Below, in pieces: positions 47,290 to 59,432 of a stretch of DNA of 64,000 nucleotides. Below the pieces are notes generated by a model. That model searched no databases and had not been told where the DNA came from. It saw only the letters and a list, made by a program, of their open reading frames with translations. The DNA is from Girardinichthys multiradiatus. Its lineage: Eukaryota > Chordata > Actinopteri > Cyprinodontiformes > Goodeidae. The stretch is taken from positions 40,326,147 through 40,390,146 of the forward strand of contig NC_061797.1 of assembly GCF_021462225.1 (NCBI RefSeq), given 5' to 3'. Within the stretch, counting starts at the first letter, position 1; the number at the start of each line of letters is the position of its first letter. The translations under genes and the position numbers were made by a program.

Positions 47290-48470
47290 CCATGGTTTTA
47301 ATTTGTTTTTACTAATAATAATCTGAAAAGTGTGTCATTTATTTGTATTTCTATTACAGCTTTGTGTCTTTCTGGGTATGTCTCTACCAGCTTTGCACAT
47401 TTAGAGAGGTTTTTCCCTATTCTTTGTTGGAATAAAAATCCCAAGTTAATGTGATGAAATTAAGAGTTTTTGTTTTCTAGTCCAATACTTGAGATATTTT
47501 ATGTCTGGACTTTGACCTAGCCATTCTAACACATGAATATGCGTTGATCTAAAACCATTTCATTGTAGCTTTGGCTGTATGCTGCAGATTGGTCATAAGT
47601 GTTTTGCAGCCTCTAACTGGGTTTCTTCTCCAAAAGCCCTGTGTCTGGCTTTCTATGTCCTCCCATCAAATCTGACCATCTTCCATCTCTTCTAAATAAA
47701 ATAATCACCTCAGCTTTTAGATGGGGGGTGATATGTACAGGATGATGTGCTGTGTTGGTGCGCCTCTCATACCATTTTGCATGTTGGTCAGAAAGTATTA
47801 TTTTAGTCTCATCTGGCCGGAGCACCTTCTTCCACCTGTTTACTATGTCCCCTATATGGCTTGTTGTAAAACTGTATTCCTTATGTCATTCCTTCAACAA
47901 TGACCTACTTGAAACTCTTCTGTAAAGGCCAGATGTAGTGCATGACTTGTAGTTCTCCTGTTAACAGATACTCCCACCCGAGCTGTGTGTTGCTGCAACT
48001 CCTCCTGAGCTAACGTGCGTCCTGGCTGCTTTTCTGATTAATGGATCTTTCAGTTTGATACAATGCGATTTCTTGTTGGTTTGTAGTTGCGCCATACTCT
48101 TGATGGATGATTGAACATTGAATATTAAGATATTCAAAGCTTGAGATATTGTTTTATCACTTAGCTCTGCTTTAAACCTTTCCACGATTTTATCCCTGAC
48201 CTATCTGTTGTGTTTCTTGGTCTCCATGATGCTGTTTGTCCTGTAATGTTCACAAACAAACCTTTGTAGAACAGCAAAATCAGATGTGCACTGGTGGACT
48301 ATAATTACTTTTTAGATTAGTTCTGAAGGAAATTTGTGCTCTGGGTTTTATTTAGGGTTAACAATGTAAAGGAGGCTGAATACCTATCTAAGTCACACTA
48401 CTTTCTGTTGGTTAATTGTAACATGGCCAAATGTGTAAACATTCAAGGGGTATGAATACTTTTGCAAGTC
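47290..48470 (-). mobile_element. Tc1 element, about 1.2 kb, decayed, right end intact
   Basis: From the subterminal AATAATCTGAAAAGTGTG (near 47316) through the antisense of the whole transposase, the element ends in the right terminal repeat CAAGGGGTATGAATACTTTTGC (48444-48465). Recognisable pieces on the minus strand include RPDETKIILS (catalytic region, about 47790-47820) and the N-terminal segment near 47961-48185. The left terminal repeat is missing and the frames are broken by several stops. Confidence 0.82.
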
Positions 48471-50183
48471 GATCTACATTCTTGACAGTAGACTTCTTGA
48501 CAGTGTGCTACTGATTTAGTGAGATACAAACTAAAAATAGTGTAAATATAAAACTTTAATTTTGTAGCTCTCAATATTTTGTCTTTACAAGGCAGCCACA
48601 CTGGATTTTGTTTAGTGGAGATGTGGAGAAACCACGCAAACCCCCACAGAGAGAATAGCAGATTTAGGGCCAATCCCATTCTTTTAACTTATAAAACATT
48701 GAACCAACATTTATTTTTATCAAATAAGTCTGCTGATTCGTTTATGTTTGAGAAAAGCCGCTGTGTCGGCAAAAAGTTTCTGCCAACTGACCATTGGACA
48801 GATAGACTCACTGACATCTCTCTCAGTGAAAGAAATGATAGCTAATATTCTCTATGGCTCCCAGGAACCTCACCTCCCCACCCTTTACCAGCTGCTGTCC
48901 CAGAGGTTGCTTGTGTTAACTACTTCCTGTAGTGGCTGAGTGACTGAGTGATGGATGAGTGTGGAGCATTCTCCCCCCTTAGGGGGCAACTAAAAAAAAG
49001 GGGCCCCACTTGAAGAGACAATTACACAGCGCTGGTGAGAGCCACAGGTATGCATTGTTCTGACCGGGGTCAGCCGCCATCCAGCCAGCCAAGCCATACT
49101 CAATTAGGCCAACAATAGGTGTAGAGAGAGATAAAATAACCAGGTGTCTGGTGAGGAAAAGGTATCGGTTTAGGGTCAAATCCCAGTCAAATGTTCCAGT
49201 GTATGGCTATAAGCGTAAGGTTGACTGAACTTTAAGGAAGTAAAATCAAGAAACAAGTTTAAATTCATATGTGAAAAATATTTTGAAAATTAGTGTGAAA
49301 AATGTATATCAGGTTTATTGTGTAATTTTGAATAATTACATAATGTAAAGGATAACTGAATTTCATGTGTTGAAATAAAGAACTCAACCCAATAACATAT
49401 TTGGCATCCAGAAAAGACAGTCCTGATCTCGTTACTTGTTCTGGCTCTGTGCTGCAATCAGTGCATGAGCAATGCACTCTAAAATGAGTTTTGTATATAC
49501 AAGAATGGAGACACTTGTTAAAATGTGCATGCCTCAGTTTTTATAAACTGGTCCACATGTGTAATGTATTTGTGTATGTGTTCATGGTGTGTCCAAGAAG
49601 TCCTGACTGGTGTCAGAGACCCTGGAGCCACAGAAGCAGCACAGTAATTGTAGAAGCAGGGTGAAGAGCTGAAGATAGCATCTGAGCTCTGGGGCGGCTG
49701 TCAGCAGTGGGACGGGCTGCTCTCATTTGTCACCAGCGCAGACACACACCACTCAGCACCAACAAAACATTGACTTGATTGACTACATGTGAAGCAACAC
49801 AAGCCCTAATGTTTTGCAACTGTTAATTACACTGGAGGTCATAAAAGAGGCAGAGCGGAGAAGTTTCACATCAGCATAAAGACTAGGCAGTGACTGCTGT
49901 AAATTGAGGTTAAAGATCTATATCACTTTCTGGGATTGATGCACTCTTTACCCATTCATGTTTAATTTAGTTTAACTCATAAAAGGTTTGGGCTTTTTGC
50001 AATTTTTTTTTAACAGAATCACCATAGAATTTTAACAAGTACTAAAAAAAGACAAAATACTTTTTTACACCATGATTACATACCTTTTATTTTTTTAATT
50101 TAGAAAAAATCCATAAGCCTGTAAGCTACATTAACCTAACCTAATGGTTTTATCTGTCTACTTTATCATGTGTGTGTGTCAAG
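48471..50183. other. Intergenic, no gene; one complex block
   Basis: 48850-49180 is more complex (CTCAATTAGGCC near 49098) with a C/G-rich snapback, CCCCCCTTAGGGGG, near 48973-48986. 49250-49480 is AT-rich and could be an unidentified repeat. 49600-49930 is mixed. No exon was recognised. Confidence 0.35.
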
Positions 50184-50312
50184 TTTCTAAATATCAGAAT
50201 TTGTGTTTTTAACCTCTGTAAAGCACTTTATTTGTAGAGCACTTTTCATACAGTCAAATGTAACACAAAGTGCTTTACAGAGGTTAAAAACACAAATTCT
50301 GATATTTAGAAA
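50184..50312. repeat. Perfect inverted repeat, 46-bp arms, 37-bp loop
   Basis: The left arm 50184-50229 and the right arm 50267-50312 are exact reverse complements over all 46 positions. They enclose 37 bases with the fish retroposon-tail pattern (GTAGAGCACTTTTCATACAG). The right arm is followed by ATTGATTGATTGA, a retroposon-type tail repeat (about 50317-50330). A transcript across it would form a long perfect hairpin. The simplest origin is a templated or twin-primed inversion during insertion of a truncated retroposon. Confidence 0.9.
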
Positions 50313-52153
50313 GTTTAATTGATTGATTGAAAAATGAACTTCATTACACAGGAACCTGCTGGCTTCACTGTACCACAGCTCCTCACAAACTAGTTTCTAA
50401 AGGGAATTTGGTTTAGTATTTATGACTAGACTGTTGACAAATACAGTGGTACTAATGTGTCGCTTTCCAGCTATTTTGCACACAACAGAGTTTTAGTCCA
50501 GTGAGCATGTATCTGGGAAGAGAAACAGCTGGGCCAACTTTTGCAGCCCCAAGTGGGTTTTACTTATCAGCGTCAATACCAGCTTCAATAAAAAAGCATT
50601 GAGTAGGACTGCAGAATCATTTGCTCTTGGACTAAATACATATTAAAGACCTTTTTATTCCAGATGTGAGGTTTTTAATGCAATGCCTTTCAGTTAGACT
50701 AAGAAGGTATTTAGTATTTTATTAGTATTATTGTTCTTATCCATTTTAGAAAATTAAAGAGTACATTTTGTTAAGATGTTAAAGAGAGAAAGATGTTCTA
50801 AAAATCACTACCTTAACATTCAAATACTCTCTAATGAAGTATACCTATTTTGCTTTTCACAGTATTTAAGTTGCAGGATGTAAGAAGTCTTTTTTTGCCA
50901 GTATAGTTTCCAGCTGCTGTTTTTATCTGAACCATCTGATCTTGCATAACCTATAGACTGATAGAAAGCTGATCACCACTGACATGTTTCCTTACCCCCT
51001 GTTAATTTAGTATTAGAGCGAGTGTGAAGTGATGGTGAAATCATGTTGGTGATGTTGATGTAGTCAGAAGCCTTTCAGTTAAGCAGCTCTGATGAACACA
51101 AGCTATGGCGTGATGAGTGTGTGCACTTATTGTAAAGTGGAGAGGAGGTCTTCAGGGAGAAAGCCCTTTCAGATCAAACAGTAATCTGATCAAATGTAGA
51201 GCATGTTTGTGGGTCTTTACTGTGGCCCTGGCTCTGGTAACCAGCAGCCGCAATATCATCTGTCCTGCAGGACCCCGGTCTCTTTATCTCCCCCTCTTTC
51301 GTTACCAGTCGGGAACGGCTGACCCATTTCTCCCATTCAGTCCCCATATTCATTCTATAATCACTGATCTCTACTGGTTGAATTTTTCCACCATTGGAGT
51401 TTGTCTTAAAATATGATCTTTAGAGGAGTTGCAACATTATGGTTAGTGTATAAAAAATACCAGGAGCATGAAGATTGAGATTTTTTGTATGCTGAATGGC
51501 CTGTTTCACTGTGCCATTTGATCTGATAACAAGATTCACATGGGTCACACTAGGAAACCAAACCAGAGTCAGCTTTACATGTCAGCTAATGCTTTTGTCC
51601 GTTATTTTAGCATGAAATCAGTTGTCCTTTGGCCAACTATAAATCACAAAAACAACAGAAAGAATGTTTCTGTGATTGGGATTTCTCACCTTACCACCAT
51701 TCCAGTACACTGAACCCTGTTTCTTCAGAGTGGTGATAAAGCATCTCCTCTCACACCTGTCTCTCTCTCTTAACCATGCAAGCCCCCTTATTGCCCTGCC
51801 ATTCATATCAGTGGGATTAAATGGATCGTTTTCCAACGTTAGCAGCTCCTCTGCTGAGTGGTCTTGATGTCAGGGCCAAGCATAATTGAGTCATCTGCAT
51901 CTCATCTAAAATGGATGAAAGGACTTTCTGATATCGCCAGTCTTCTCCCCATGCACTATCACACACACACACACACGCACACACACACACACACGCAATC
52001 CAAACTCAGCAGGAGAGAGAGAGACTTGGGCTAGCTTTTTATTCTTTTAGGAAGGTAGAATGAGGGCAGACAGGGATAAATGAGATCTGGTAAAACAACA
52101 TCAGTTGCTGGATTGGAAATCAAACAAAACTGGTAAATTTGCTTCCCACTCAC
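50313..52153. other. Intergenic, no gene; CA microsatellite
   Basis: The sequence is AT-rich to mixed. The 51117-51416 open frame shows no family. A CA microsatellite is listed separately. No exon with clear splice sites was found. Confidence 0.35.
51961..51995 (+). repeat. (AC)n microsatellite with GC interruptions
   Basis: About 17 dinucleotide units, interrupted twice by GC. Likely polymorphic. Confidence 0.9.
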
Positions 52154-53374
52154 ATACAGTCCTTGCAAAAGTATTCATAATGTTCCACATTTTGTCTCTT
52201 CATCTGATTTTATTTTGGATTTTATGTCACAGATCAAATCAAAGTAGTGCATGTGAAGTAGACAGAAAAGGATGCAAGGTTTTCAAAACATTTTACAAAA
52301 AGAATCTGAAAAGTGCAGTGTCCATTTGAATTCAGCCCCCCTGAGTCAGTACTTTGTAGAACTACTTTTCTCTGCAATGACAGCTGCAGGACTGTTGAGT
52401 TATGTCTCCTCCAACACTGCACATCAAGTGACAGAATTTTATCACAATATTTTCAGATTTTATGGAAAGCATCAATGAACAGCAATTTTCTAGGATTGCC
52501 AAAGGTTCTCAGTTCTCCCAGCCAAGCATCCTTCAAGGCTCTGCTTTAAAAGATCTTCATTCATGGAATCCTCCATTCTTAAGCTGAACTTTGACCCTCC
52601 TCCACCCCATCTTCACCATCTCTGGCTTCCAAACTCCTTCCAAATCTCACCAGGCCTCCACTCCACCACCAGGATCAGATCCCAGGGGGGAAGACATCTT
52701 TAATTCTAACCATAAGATGTTCATTCAGGCGCATGTCATTCTCAGCATTTACGTCTTCCACTGGGGTCTGAGTGCCAAAGAAATAAACATTCAGTAATAA
52801 ACTTTTCTAATTGCATCCCTGTCTTTTCTTTGTGAGTCTTTCCAGGTTGAAATATAAACACATAAAGTCCTAGCAAAATACATGTCATTGCTGGAGAAAA
52901 TCATCTTTACACCTCAAGGCTTCTTCTTTAAGTTTCACTATAAGGAGTTGACGTTTTTACTCATGCATGTCAGTAAGTTTAACTTTGGGACACCTTTTTG
53001 CACAAGTTGGTTGTGGTTTGCGGCAAACTAAAAACCAGACTTCTTCGCACTTTCTTTTAATTATATCTTCAAATTAAATTGACGTAATTACACACAGGGG
53101 TACTCTATTAAACAATTATGACTGAATAATTGTAGACTTTGAAAGGCACATCGTTGCACTGGATTTTATTTAGGGGTCTTGAAGTAAAGTAATTGAATGC
53201 AAATACACACGACTCAAAAATCATGTATAATTTTCCACTTAAAAACCATGCTCTAGTTTGTATTGTTTCATCACATGCAATCCCTATAATACACACCAAG
53301 GTTTGCAGTTTTAAGATGGTAGGACACAATGTGCAAAAGTTCAAGGGGTATTTATACTTTAGCAAGGCACTGTA
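52154..53374 (-). mobile_element. Tc1 element with both ends and a replaced middle
   Basis: The left terminal repeat (CAGTCCTTGCAAAAGTATTC, 52156-52175) and the right one (ending AGCAAGGCACTGTA, 53361-53374) pair as inverted ends flanked by TA. The outer parts follow the Tc1 family: antisense C-terminus to about 52515, then antisense middle from about 53005 (GTGGTTTGCGGCAAACT) and the subterminal region. Between them, about 480 bases do not resemble the family. The total length is close to that of a normal decayed copy. It is inactive. Confidence 0.82.
52516..53004. other. Unrelated sequence inside the Tc1 element
   Basis: This segment sits where the transposase catalytic region should be, but is not Tc1-like. 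It includes a C/T-rich stretch (CCCTCCTCCACCCCATCTTC, near 52594) and two AATAAA strings near 52783-52800. It may be an insertion, a gap-repair patch or captured genomic sequence. Its source is unknown. Confidence 0.4.
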
Positions 53375-54224
53375 GTGTTTGTGACTGCATACTGCTTTAT
53401 AAAAAAATGAATTTGCACTATTTATCAGGATCTGACCATTCACACGGGATTTTGGAAGATGTCATTCTTTTCCTAAGAGGAGTTTCTTTTACAAAGCAGC
53501 ACAAGATAAAGAGCAGGAGAACAAAGTGACAGCTAATACTTTACAGGTGAAGCATTCCACCTGAAGGCAGCTGGGGACAAAAGTATCAACTTGCATGCTT
53601 TTAACTTTGATGGCAATTAGAGTCATTTAATGTACCAGAGTCTATCACAGTGATGTATTTTACTTAGTTTTTTTTTTTTTTTTTTACAAATCTCTGAGAT
53701 ACTCCACTGAAAGTAACAAAAGGATAAGTACAAAGACGCAGATGGATCTGTTGATTTTCCTCATTTCAAAGGATGAAGACAAAGCTGAAGATGAAAGAGA
53801 GATGTTGTTCGACAAGAAATAAGGAATATAACCAGAGAAATTTGAGTATAATAACTACAGTTTCTCATTTTCTCTCAGTATATGAAGTCTTCTTCAGTTG
53901 CACTGGATGCAGTCGACCTCATCATTCTTTTCCTATGCTGCCATCATGTTTAATATATCTCCAGGAGACTGTCAGAACAAAATTGTGAATATTGGGTCAT
54001 TCTAAGGGATTATTTTATATGCACAATCCATGATGCAGTGGACAGGCATTAGAAGGGAGGAGGGATAGCTTTGAAAACAGGGGTATGGGTGGCAGAAAGG
54101 TGTGGCGTGCTCGTCAGGAGCGATGCTCACCCTATCTGCTCCAACCTTGAGGATGAATTGGCAGCCACCCCTTTAACACACACACCATATCAGTACCACA
54201 CACATTCATATCCCTAATGCTACT

Positions 54225-54480
54225 GCCCCTTGATTGACAGCTCTTAGAATGAGTGTCTGAGTAGAGCCGGTCTCTGGCCCTCCAAGTAAGTGGGCCGTCA
54301 AATTACATCCTGGGGAGCGGCTGGCCTTCCACTCCCCTGGCAGAGGAGATCTATTTATTTGTCTGTTTATTTGCTTGGTTTAAATATTTGGTGGGGGAAA
54401 ATATTGAATTTTTGTCCCCCGGTCAAAGTCCCCCTCATATTTAGTTAATAAAGAGCAGAGGAGGTTGTTTGCCCAGAAAA
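54225..54480. promoter_or_regulatory. Candidate conserved non-coding block downstream of fto
   Basis: The block is repeat-free and balanced, starting with CCTTGATTGACAGCTC. This contains TTGATTGACAG, a good PBX/MEIS-like composite (TGATTGACAG, 54232-54241). CAAATTACATCC and TTTAAATATTTG follow. PBX/MEIS sites are typical of homeobox-gene enhancers. Activity is not shown. Confidence 0.3.
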
Positions 54481-54573
54481 GTGCAGGATAGGGGACTTTA
54501 TTTAAGGGAGTCCTCGGAGAGAGCTGGTGACCTTCTTCTCATGGAGGAGAGGTTTGTGTACACTGAGATGAGA

Positions 54574-54608
54574 TTCTCTCTCTCTTTCTCTCTCTCTCTT
54601 CCTTTCTT
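54574..54608 (+). repeat. (CT)n pyrimidine tract
   Basis: Mostly TC dinucleotides with a few TTT interruptions, giving a polypurine/polypyrimidine tract that could adopt triplex structure. Confidence 0.85.
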
Positions 54609-55484
54609 ATTTCCTATTTCCAGTCTAGATATGTGCTTCCTTCCTTTTTCCTCCCAGCTCACTGTCACTTTCTGTTCATTCTCTTCTCTGCGCTTCTCTT
54701 TCTTGCTCATTTCTCAGCTGGCTATCCTCTCCATCTCTCCTGCCCACCTCTCTTTCTTTGCACAGCCTGTATTGCTGTATTTGACTGGAGTCTCTCTCTG
54801 GATTCCCTGGGCTGCATGCAGGTTAAACTCTTAATTGCTTCGGCAGTGGGTGGTTTAAGGCATTGACTGACTGCAACTCAGCCGGTCCCTATGCACAGGG
54901 GCTGCGGGTGTTACAGAGGAGGGGAGGGTTGCTCAGAGTTAGGCTGTGACTGGTGAGCACTGAGAGGAAGCACTGTGAGATGATAAAGATTTATTAAATA
55001 GATGCTGGAGACAACCTCTGACTGCTGCGTGTTGGAGATGAGAAATGATCTCTACATGCCTCATGCATCTATCCATCTCTTTCTTTGTTCTCCATTCCTC
55101 ATAACACACTTAATTTAACTGCTCCTTCAATGGGCAAATCCAGCAGGTCATACAACAACAGTAACATTTCTTCATTAAAGCAAAGAGCCAGAGGTGTATT
55201 TGCCTTTCTGCAACTGTACATTTATAAAACAAGCACAACAGGATTTTACAAAATACAGTTACAATTCAAGTTTTATAAAGCATGTTGAAAAAACATTTTG
55301 TTTTTGCATAGTCAACATTGTGGTCAACAATGTCACAGGAGGCTGTGAGGACTAAAAGCCATATAATTTCTGCACATGTTCAACACTTGTAGATGACAGA
55401 TTCTGCTGTTGTCCCCTTAACTATAGCTACGTGACAAGCCAGTACAGCAGCCATAGTAATGGCATACATATGCAATGTAATATA

Positions 55485-56265
55485 TTCCAACTGGTCATTA
55501 TATTAGGTATATCAGTTCAATTGCTTATTAACACAACCATCTAAACTGCCAATGACATGGCAGCAACTCAGTGCATTTAGGCATATAGGCAGGTTGAGGA
55601 TGACTCACTGAAGTTCAAACCCCACATTTAAGTATTGGAATAAATGGGATTTAAATTACTTTGAATGTGGCATTGGTGCTAGTGCCATACAGAGTGGTCT
55701 GAGTGATTCAGAAACTGCTGATAAACTGGGATTTTCACACATGGCCATCTCTCTCAGGTTTACAGAGAATGGTCTAAAAAAGAGAGAACTTCCAGTGAGT
55801 TGGAATAAAATGCTCAGTTCATGGCAGATGTCAGAGGAGAATAGGCAGATTTTTTTTAAATGAAAGGCAAAGGCAACAGTAACTTAAACAAATATTTTTT
55901 ACAATCAGTTTATGCAGATGATCAGACCTAGTCTTCTGTCTGCAGGAAACTGAAGCAATTTGTACAGGCTCTCCAAAATTAGTCAATAACTGATTATAAA
56001 AATGTGAAAAAGGGTATTAACATCAACTGTGACACTTGGTTGGGTCAGAATTTGGCATAAACAACATGAAAGTATGGATCTATCCTCTTACAAATGTACT
56101 TCAGGCTGCTGATGGTGATTGTTTAAAAGCCACAGCCTACAGTGACTATTGTTGCTGACAATGTCCATCCCTTTATGACCACAGTGCATGCATCTTCTGG
56201 CGGCTGATTTCAGCAGAATAATGCAACATATCACAACCCTCAGATCATCTGCAAGTCCACTGTGA
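55485..56265 (+). mobile_element. Degenerate Tc1-like copy of the 26 kb lineage, sense orientation
   Basis: The left end (CTGGTCATTATATTAGGTAT, 55491-55510) matches the terminal repeat of the 26 kb element. The body follows the same transposon on the + strand: the helix-turn-helix segment near 55700-55790 (CAGAAACTGCTGATAAACTGGG), then CAACATGAAAGTATGGATC near 56061. It fades out at about 56265 within the catalytic region. The 3' part and the right terminal repeat are absent. Frames are destroyed. It is far older than the 26 kb copy. Confidence 0.8.
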
Positions 56266-56470
56266 CATCTCTGCATGACATACACAGAGGTTTGTTTAGT
56301 GTAAGGGTACATTTAAATCAAGTAAATAACACATAACACCTAAATAACAAAACAAATTAAAAATCTGCTCTGCTCTTATGACTCTCCCCCGCCCCCTCTT
56401 ATGGATAAGCTGCACTGGTGTGTTCAGTCAGGTTCATCTTGTCACACACAACCTCAACACATCTCCACAT
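56266..56470. other. Spacer between Tc1 remnant and LINE end
   Basis: About 200 bases of unassigned sequence, including a C-rich patch near 56385-56398. It may be further 5' LINE sequence too diverged to recognise. Confidence 0.3.
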
Positions 56471-56826
56471 TGATCCTGGTTCTGCTGGAGGTTTCTTCCT
56501 GTTAAAAGGGAGTTTTTCCTCTCCACTGTTGCTACATGCATGCTCAGTATGAGGGACTGCTGCAAAGTCAACGCCAGTGACTGTCCACTGTCTCTACATG
56601 CTCATCCGGGAGGAGGGAATGCTGCAAGTCACTGACTAGATGCAATCTGCTGGGTTTTCTTAGATAGAAAAACTTTTGATCCAATTTGAATAAATAACTG
56701 AATCTGACTGTACTGTTGGATGGTTAGAATTAATTGGAATGTATGTACCTGACTTTTGTGAAGTGCCTTGAGACAACATGTGTTGTGAATTTGCGCTATA
56801 TAAATAAACTGAATTAAATTGAATTG
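56471..56826 (+). mobile_element. LINE 3' end, inverted partner of the 34 kb copy
   Basis: It runs from TGATCCTGGTTCTGCTGGAG to CTATATAAATAAACTGAATT and the short ATTGAATTG tail at 56818-56826. It is the sense orientation of the sequence seen antisense from 34165. It is strongly 5' truncated to about 356 bases and non-coding. Confidence 0.78.
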
Positions 56827-59221
56827 ATCCCTCCTGCAGTTTAGTTGCGGCCCCTGCTACTTTCCAATGCTGTTCTGCCACCAAAATAAAACCTGCGACA
56901 TGCCTGCTCAGCTAATCAATGGGATCAATAGTGTGTTGCATCCTCTAATAAGTATGTTGACACCCGTAAGGTCCAGCAAGTCAACTGTAAATCCAATTTT
57001 TGTGCTGCAATGAAAGTTAATAGACTTCATATACTGCACAATGTGTGACAAAATCCAACTAAGGGGGGCAGCCGTGGCTCATTTGAGTTAATGCCCCCCA
57101 CCCCCCCACCCCACCCCCACCCCCACCCCCCATTTCGGTGCTCCACCCCTGCCATTGATTCCTGTTTAAAAGGCTATGGGTAGTCAATATGACCCCTCAT
57201 CACCATCTGTCTCTATTTACTAATAAATAAAGTGGAGTGCATTGACTGCTTTGGCCAGGCCTGTAAAAGCATGCATGCTAATAAGCACTGGGCCCCTGTG
57301 GACACAGTAGGAAGAAGGTGCGTACATTCTTCCTCTCCACAATCTCTGTCTTGTTTTTCTCACGAGGCACAGAACTCCAATCATTGTAATTGCCTGCTGG
57401 TCTTCCTGTTGTTCAACATCCCTCATCAAACAAAATGCGTCTTCACTCCAGCCGCATAGATTTTTCTCCCTTTGTATGCTCACTGTCATGTTTTTTTCCT
57501 CTCCAAATAGTGCATAGGTCAGCTTTTGGGGTCATGTCTAGTCATTTGTCAAGATGTGGGCCATAAGCTTTGCCTCAACACACTCTGTTTCCCTGATCAA
57601 TTACAGATCATACAGATGGGCTCATTTAGAAAAGCACCCATAAAGCATGTACCGTAAATGACACAATAATTTCCATCCCCGTTTTTGGTCGGACTTTCTC
57701 CTCTAATTTTCTTTATATCTGAGGGAAGAAATGACTTGGTCTATAATTTGTCAAGAATATTTCCATGGAAAAGCAGTTCTTGTAAGTAAAAAGTCTACTG
57801 TATGCTGTATGTGTTTGTGTACACTGCAATCGGTAAAGAAGCTAAAATGGTAATACTTAGGGTAGAAAAAATCCTGTAAATGTGGGACAAGTCCAGTTAC
57901 AAAGCAGATGCACACAAACCCATTCCCCTGTACAGACGGAGCATCCATTGGGTTTGACACTGATTTCCTGACTGAAGGCGTGCTGCTGATGTGAGGAGTC
58001 TCTCCCAGCTCAGCATAACACAGTACTGCTGTGTCAACTGTGACCCGAGCGACCCTGAAGGAGCTGGAAAATGGGCTCTGGGGTCGTTCTGTGGCTCAGG
58101 TGAAATGAGGGGTCAGGGGTCAGCTGTCCAGTGTGTCAGGCTTGCTGATCAGGAAGTGTAGCCTCTCGCTTCAGGGAGTACAAAGGGAGTGTCATGTTTT
58201 GGATACATGACATACATACTTGCAGTCTGACATAAATCTTCCATGCTAACATGTAGCAGAGCCCCCTGCTAGAACACTGCCACAAGAAAGTGATGTAAAT
58301 TACTGTGATGGGAGAGATGCACTACATTATTCTTAATGTTCAACTCTGACTACCTTCTGGGGTTAACTCAATTTATAGATATCTTGCTTAAATTTGAAAG
58401 CTTCCCTTACTTTTTCCACAATTGTAGCAGTGTTACGCACAACTAAACAGTGATAGGGTTCATGTTTGTTTGTCCCAACCCTTGCTTTCGATCTACACTT
58501 CTCTCTCATTGTAGACACATCCAAACGGACCCCCTACCTCTGTAGCGCTGAGGCATCCCTTCCTTCCATCCTCGATCCTGAGTCTCAGGTTAGAGAGCTC
58601 ACTGTTGTTCTGAGCCACCCCAACATCCTGGTACTGCTATGAAGGGAAAACACTAGCGCGGCAGTAGGGTTTCCTTCCCCCTGTCTTTTTCTGAAACAGT
58701 CTCTGCTGGCTGTCCGGATCAAACTGGCCCACAGCGTGGTGCCGGGTCCTCTCTGCAAACAAGAGCAGGCCCGCGCATTAAAGACTTGCAGCAGGAGCGC
58801 CTGTCCAAGAAGTTTAACTTTTCAACAGCCTCTGAGAGGTAGTATTACAAGGATTGATTGTTAAATGAGTTCCCTCCTGAGTGTGTACTTGAGTGCTTTA
58901 GGTCCTTTTAGTTGTGTCTTTGCATGCATTTTAGGAACATGCTGAGTATTTAATCTGCTGTTTTCAATCTGTAGATTAAACCAACAGACACAGAAACACT
59001 GACTTTACAAAGAACCCTATGGCACACATGAGATATTTGCACCAGGCTAAGAGCAGATGAGCATGACATTAAGGATGTGCCCTTAAACCCATTGCAGAAA
59101 AATAAAATGGAAAAAAGAGAGTCAATATAAAATACTGTCATTTAGAGCCACCTCACAGCTACTGAATCGTATTTTGTTTCCTAAGAATCTGACTAGACAC
59201 AGCAGGCATTGTCATAATATA
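56827..59221. other. Intergenic, no confirmed gene
   Basis: A C-rich G-quadruplex-prone tract lies at 57094-57131. 57960-58320 is complex and mixed. 58490-58860 is GC-balanced and contains a short splice-site-flanked frame that I rejected as an exon. The rest shows nothing recognisable. Confidence 0.35.
57094..57131 (-). repeat. G-quadruplex/i-motif tract
   Basis: Six runs of 4-7 C separated by single A residues occur in 38 bases. The minus strand therefore carries six G runs with one-base loops, an ideal G-quadruplex pattern. Confidence 0.85.
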
Positions 59222-59432
59222 CAGTAATCTGCTGAGGTATTTATATTCCTTGGTTTTTTTCACAATTCACCATGTTAAGCCACAAACCTCAATGTTTCTA
59301 ATTTGAATTTACTATTGCAACATAAAGTTTTACACTGTTTTTTCTGTTCTGTTGGTATATTCTGAATACCAACTTCAAAAATTACAAAAAAATATAAAAT
59401 GTGGAAAAGCGCCTTTGCAAGACACTATATGT
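59222..59432. mobile_element. Miniature Tc1-derived element (ends only)
   Basis: The left (CTGAGGTATTTATATTCC, TTAAGCCACAAACCTCAATG) and right (AAATGTGGAAAAGCGCCTTTGCAAGACACT) ends are degraded Tc1 terminal repeats brought together with about 100 bases between them. No transposase sequence remains, so orientation cannot be assigned. Confidence 0.6.

Larger units (their letters stand above)
53375..55484. other. Intergenic, no gene; one regulatory candidate
   Basis: A T run lies at 53668-53685. 54230-54480 and 54800-54960 are complex and GC-balanced with TTTAGTTAATAAAG near 54440. A CT-rich tract lies at 54574-54608. The open frames here come from pyrimidine-rich sequence. Confidence 0.35.

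Noticed and set aside
58515..58588. Possible 25-codon exon (reading SKRTPYLCSAEASLPSIL) between AG and GT
   Set aside because: It is short, has a weak donor context, no family match and no neighbouring exons in a compatible phase.
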